DNA of 37,070 nt from Paludibacteraceae bacterium (GTDB taxonomy: Bacteria > Bacteroidota > Bacteroidia > Bacteroidales > Paludibacteraceae): contig JAFSXJ010000140.1 in assembly GCA_017444065.1 (NCBI GenBank), forward strand, positions 1 through 37,070. Reading direction: 5' to 3'. Below are positions 34,963 through 37,070 of this stretch, in pieces (within the stretch, counting starts at the first letter, position 1; each line of letters begins with the position of its first letter). The notes below the pieces were generated by a model. The model ran no database searches and was not told where the DNA came from. It saw nothing but the letters and a program-made list of their open reading frames with translations. A program made the position numbers and the translations under genes.

Positions 34963-35121
34963 AACGTGAGGCTTGTTAGCTTCAATCTGGGATTTCGAGG
35001 AATTCTGGACTACCTTAATGGACCAAATATCTACCGAACAAGGCTCACGTCGTAACGTGAGCATAAAAGCCTTGTTCTTGGTCCACTAATAGGTTCGAAA
35101 GTGTCCAGTTTTCGAAATCCC
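34963..35121. repeat. Large multi-stem imperfect inverted repeat
   Basis: Nested complementary blocks are GGGATTTCGA (34989-34998) with TCGAAATCCC (35112-35121), CTGGAC with GTCCAG, TGGACCAA with TTGGTCCA, GAACAAGGC with GCCTTGTTC, and a central GCTCACGT/ACGTGAGC hairpin with a CGTA loop. In front, ACGTGAGGCTTGTT (34964-34977) could pair instead with AACAAGGCTCACGT (35037-35050), at 13 of 14 positions. Small hairpins (ACCC/GGGT near 35131, GGCGC/GCGCC at 35173-35188) follow. This fills the gene-free stretch 34875-35252. It may be a MITE, a structured RNA or a recombination site. Confidence 0.7.
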
Positions 35122-35252
35122 AAGTTCTCACCCTTTCGGGTTCGATTTCAACTTAGCTGAATGCTTTTATGTGGCGCTCGCTTGCGCCTGTTTATGTCAC
35201 ACTATTTAACGTCTTGGCTTTCGACGGCCGCAATTATCCTCGCGGCGGAGAA

Positions 35253-35602
35253 TTATTCTGACAACTCTTTGATATATGTTTCAATCTGCGGCTTGAGAAC
35301 CGGCAAATCGTTTGTTATAACTCGAATTAATTGGGAAAAATTGATTGCATAGTACCCGTGAACCAGTACGTGACGCATGCCTTCAATCCGATTCCAAGGT
35401 GTGGCGGAATGAGCCTCGCGAAACTCTTTCGATAGTTTGTAGGTCGCTTCACCCATAATCTCCAACTGCTTGACAAAACCATAATAAACAATATGGTCCT
35501 GCTGAATTTGTTCCGGCGTATATTTCAGCCATCCCTCTTCGGCATAGGAAATCGCCTAAGGATATGCTCCAAACGCTCCTTATCTCTAATAGGCTCTCTC
35601 AT
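35253..35602 (-). pseudogene. Frameshifted HepT-type HEPN toxin gene
   Basis: From ATG 35602 (17-nt overlap with the MNT gene) the frame reads MREPIRDKERLEHIL, then slips: one base is missing near 35554-35560. Restoring it gives AISYAEEGWLKYTPEQIQQD and then the complete rest of a HepT protein. The HEPN ribonuclease motif R-x4-H-x-Y is intact in MRHVLVHGYYAINF, near 35375-35350. As given, translation stops early at MPKRDG and no active toxin can be made. A sequencing error is the main alternative, because only one base is involved. Confidence 0.8.
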
Positions 35603-35894
35603 AAATCTTTATTTTGTCACGATTAGCTGATGGTTGTGCAAAAGGCATGAGATAATCCTCTTCAATCAAATCCACCGGACGTTGAAGCGAATGACTAAGG
35701 TCGCTAATCATTCCGCCGATATCCATGAGCGATAAATTGTTATTTACTGTATAGCTGACCAGCAAATCCACATCGCTGTCGGGACGCTCATCGCCACGAG
35801 CACACGAGCCGAACAAGTACGCTCGCTCGACAGGCTGTGCGGCAAGATACGCCTGTATCTTAGGAATCATGGCTTGTACTTCAGGACTTGGCAT
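35586..35894 (-). CDS. MNT-family nucleotidyltransferase antitoxin (second copy)
   Basis: This 102-residue MntA-like minimal nucleotidyltransferase has GSCARGDERPDSDVD holding the full GSx10DxD signature (G29, S30, D41, D43). Its first 45 residues differ from the copy at 17335-17673 only at positions 8 and 19. From LLVSYTVNNNLSLMDIGGM on, the sequence is a different subtype, ending YLMPFAQPSANRDKIKIYER. It overlaps the HepT reading frame downstream. It is expected to AMPylate its HepT partner, which is frameshifted here. Promoter at 35941-35972. Confidence 0.87.
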   Translation of the reverse strand: MPSPEVQAMIPKIQAYLAAQPVERAYLFGSCARGDERPDSDVDLLVSYTVNNNLSLMDIGGMISDLSHSLQRPVDLIEEDYLMPFAQPSANRDKIKIYERAY

Positions 35895-35940
35895 AAAATC
35901 ATTTACGATTTAATCATTTACCATTTTTTATTTCTGCATG

Positions 35941-35972
35941 CAAAGTTACAAAAAAAAATTGACTTTTGCAAA
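35941..35972 (-). promoter_or_regulatory. Promoter of the second MNT/HepT locus
   Basis: On the minus strand, TTTG at 35972-35969 and TAACTTTG at 35948-35941, spacer 20 bp. The predicted start near 35935 leaves about 40 nt before the ATG at 35894. Confidence 0.7.
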
Positions 35973-36082
35973 TCTTTCACACAGAAAATTGCAAATATAT
36001 GCAGTTTTTATTTTTTGGCACGGCTTTTGTTTATGATTAGATGGAGCGAAAAAATATCCGCCTCAAATCATTCGGAAAATAC

Positions 36083-36289
36083 TATAGGGTACTTCTAAGA
36101 ATTGCACGTAATTAGTTAGTACCCAAAATAAAACAAAACTATAACTTTTATGCCGCCTTCGGTTTTTTATTGGCATCTTGAAGACCTTAATTCGGTTGCA
36201 ATGCCCGCATTGCTCCCTCATTCAAGCCTCCAATCTGCTCAATAAAAATTCCAAAGTCAACATAAAGCAATTTTTAGAAATACCCTATA
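36083..36289. mobile_element. MITE-like element with 23-bp terminal inverted repeats
   Basis: The left end, starting TATAGGGTACTTCTAAG (36083-36105), and the reverse complement of the right end (36267-36289), starting TATAGGGTATTTCTAAA, agree at 21 of 23 positions. The 207-bp length and lack of a transposase gene fit a MITE. If the outer TATA is a target duplication, the element proper starts at GGGTA. Read on the minus strand, a short coding-like stretch ends KKPKAA and stop, perhaps a transposase remnant. It lies between the second MNT promoter and moxR, in the gene-free stretch 35895-36304. Confidence 0.75.
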
Positions 36290-36304
36290 AATTACAACAT
36301 AACA

Positions 36305-37070
36305 ATGACTAACACTGTTGACATTCGCGAGCTGCAGGAGCGCATTGAGCGCGAGAGCTCGTTTGTAGATGCCTTGACGATGGGCATGAACCAAGTTATC
36401 GTCGGTCAGAAACATTTGGTAGAAAGTCTGCTTATCGGTCTGCTGTCCGACGGCCACATCCTGCTGGAAGGCGTTCCCGGTCTGGCGAAGACCCTTGCCA
36501 TCCGCACCCTGTCTGACCTCATCAAAGCCAAGTTCAGCCGTATTCAGTTCACTCCCGACCTGCTGCCTGCCGACGTCATCGGTACGCAGATTTATTCGCA
36601 GAAGTCCGAGGAGTTCTCCGTAAAGCGCGGACCGATCTTCGCCAACTTCGTGCTGGCGGACGAGATCAACCGTGCTCCGGCGAAGGTGCAGTCCGCATTG
36701 CTCGAAGCCATGCAGGAGCGCCAGATAACGATTGGCGACAAGACCTTCAAGCTTGACGAGCCGTTCCTTGTGCTCGCCACGCAGAACCCTATCGAGCAGG
36801 AAGGCACCTATCCGCTGCCCGAGGCGCAGACTGACCGATTCATGCTCAAGGTCGTTATCGGCTATCCGCAGCCTGACGAGGAGCGTCAGATCATCCGCCA
36901 GAACATTACCGGCGAGCGGAAGACCGTCACGCCTATCCTCTCCACCGAGGATATAAAGAAAGCCCGCGAGGTCGTTCGTCAGGTCTATCTGGACGAGAAG
37001 ATCGAGCGTTACATCGTGGATATCGTGTTTGCTACCCGTGAGCCGGAGAAGTACGGACTAGAGAACCTCA
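36305..37070 (+). CDS. MoxR-family AAA+ ATPase (5' part)
   Basis: The first 255 residues of a MoxR-type AAA+ ATPase lie in the window; the right edge cuts the gene. Walker A is GVPGLAKT (residues 56-63) and Walker B is in FANFVLADEINRAP. Sensor 1 is in FLVLATQNPIEQEGTYPLPEAQTDRF, the family's signature. MoxR ATPases act as chaperones in the cytosol and usually precede genes for DUF58 and von Willebrand A-domain proteins, as in the Bacteroides aerotolerance (bat) cluster. Those would be expected just beyond this window. ATG 36305 starts MTNTVDIRELQERIE. Confidence 0.94.
   Translation, partial: MTNTVDIRELQERIERESSFVDALTMGMNQVIVGQKHLVESLLIGLLSDGHILLEGVPGLAKTLAIRTLSDLIKAKFSRIQFTPDLLPADVIGTQIYSQKSEEFSVKRGPIFANFVLADEINRAPAKVQSALLEAMQERQITIGDKTFKLDEPFLVLATQNPIEQEGTYPLPEAQTDRFMLKVVIGYPQPDEERQIIRQNITGERKTVTPILSTEDIKKAREVVRQVYLDEKIERYIVDIVFATREPEKYGLENL

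Noticed and set aside
34963-35121. Integron attC site
   Set aside because: The ends lack the RYYYAAC/GTTRRRY core sites and there is no integrase or cassette array.
34963-35121. Retron-type non-coding RNA
   Set aside because: No reverse transcriptase gene lies nearby, and the fold lacks a recognisable msr/msd layout.
35128-35160. tRNA-like T-arm (GGGTTCGATTTC)
   Set aside because: No acceptor stem, D-arm or anticodon arm can be fitted around it. It is treated as part of the structured region.

Overview
The window looks like a chromosomal segment from a member of the Bacteroidales (phylum Bacteroidota). The case rests on Bacteroidota-type promoters (TTTG, then about 19-20 bp, then TAnnTTTG), the gene families present (BspA-type leucine-rich repeat protein, DUF1460 amidase, DUF6913 next to dapA, secreted C1B peptidase), C-terminal tails resembling type IX secretion signals, and the near absence of Shine-Dalgarno sequences. 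The genus cannot be fixed from the sequence alone.

Layout. 1-742 (-): 5' part of a secreted bleomycin-hydrolase-like peptidase. 1218-2662 (+): FtsB/DivIC-like division protein, a 52-residue membrane protein, a RuvC resolvase and an 8Fe-8S-type ferredoxin, closed by a bidirectional terminator. 10863-2783 (-): one long operon of TetR regulator, TolC-type channel, adaptor lipoprotein, RND pump, a small PII-like protein, glutamyl-Q tRNA(Asp) synthetase and a SlyD-type isomerase, with a 42-bp palindromic operator candidate upstream. 16819-11112 (-): acyl-ACP thioesterase, an orphan NrdJ C-terminal domain, a short RNase R and a secreted Ig-like protein. 17208-17673 (-): MNT antitoxin gene with a decayed HepT toxin gene. 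17826-18812 (+): DUF1460 amidase. 20496-18809 (-): a GNAT fusion protein and a NaChBac-like channel. 21316-33259 (+): LRR protein, secreted nuclease, ligA, DUF6913, dapA, nadK, fmt, HD hydrolase and esterase. 33260-36304: an AT-richer accessory islet with two lipoproteins, a second MNT gene with a frameshifted HepT gene, a large structured inverted repeat and a MITE. 36305-end (+): a MoxR ATPase, cut by the window edge.

Most of the window is ordinary housekeeping plus one efflux operon. The unusual material is in three places. (i) Intergenic arrays hold a strict 7-, 10- or 11-bp period while the unit sequence drifts; the clearest is fifteen 11-bp units at 20567-20731, and one 7-bp array lies in frame inside ligA. 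(ii) Two HepT/MNT loci each keep an intact antitoxin but have a broken toxin, and the two MNT proteins are mosaics of each other. (iii) A roughly 160-bp multi-stem inverted repeat at 34963-35121 contains three mutually pairing segments.
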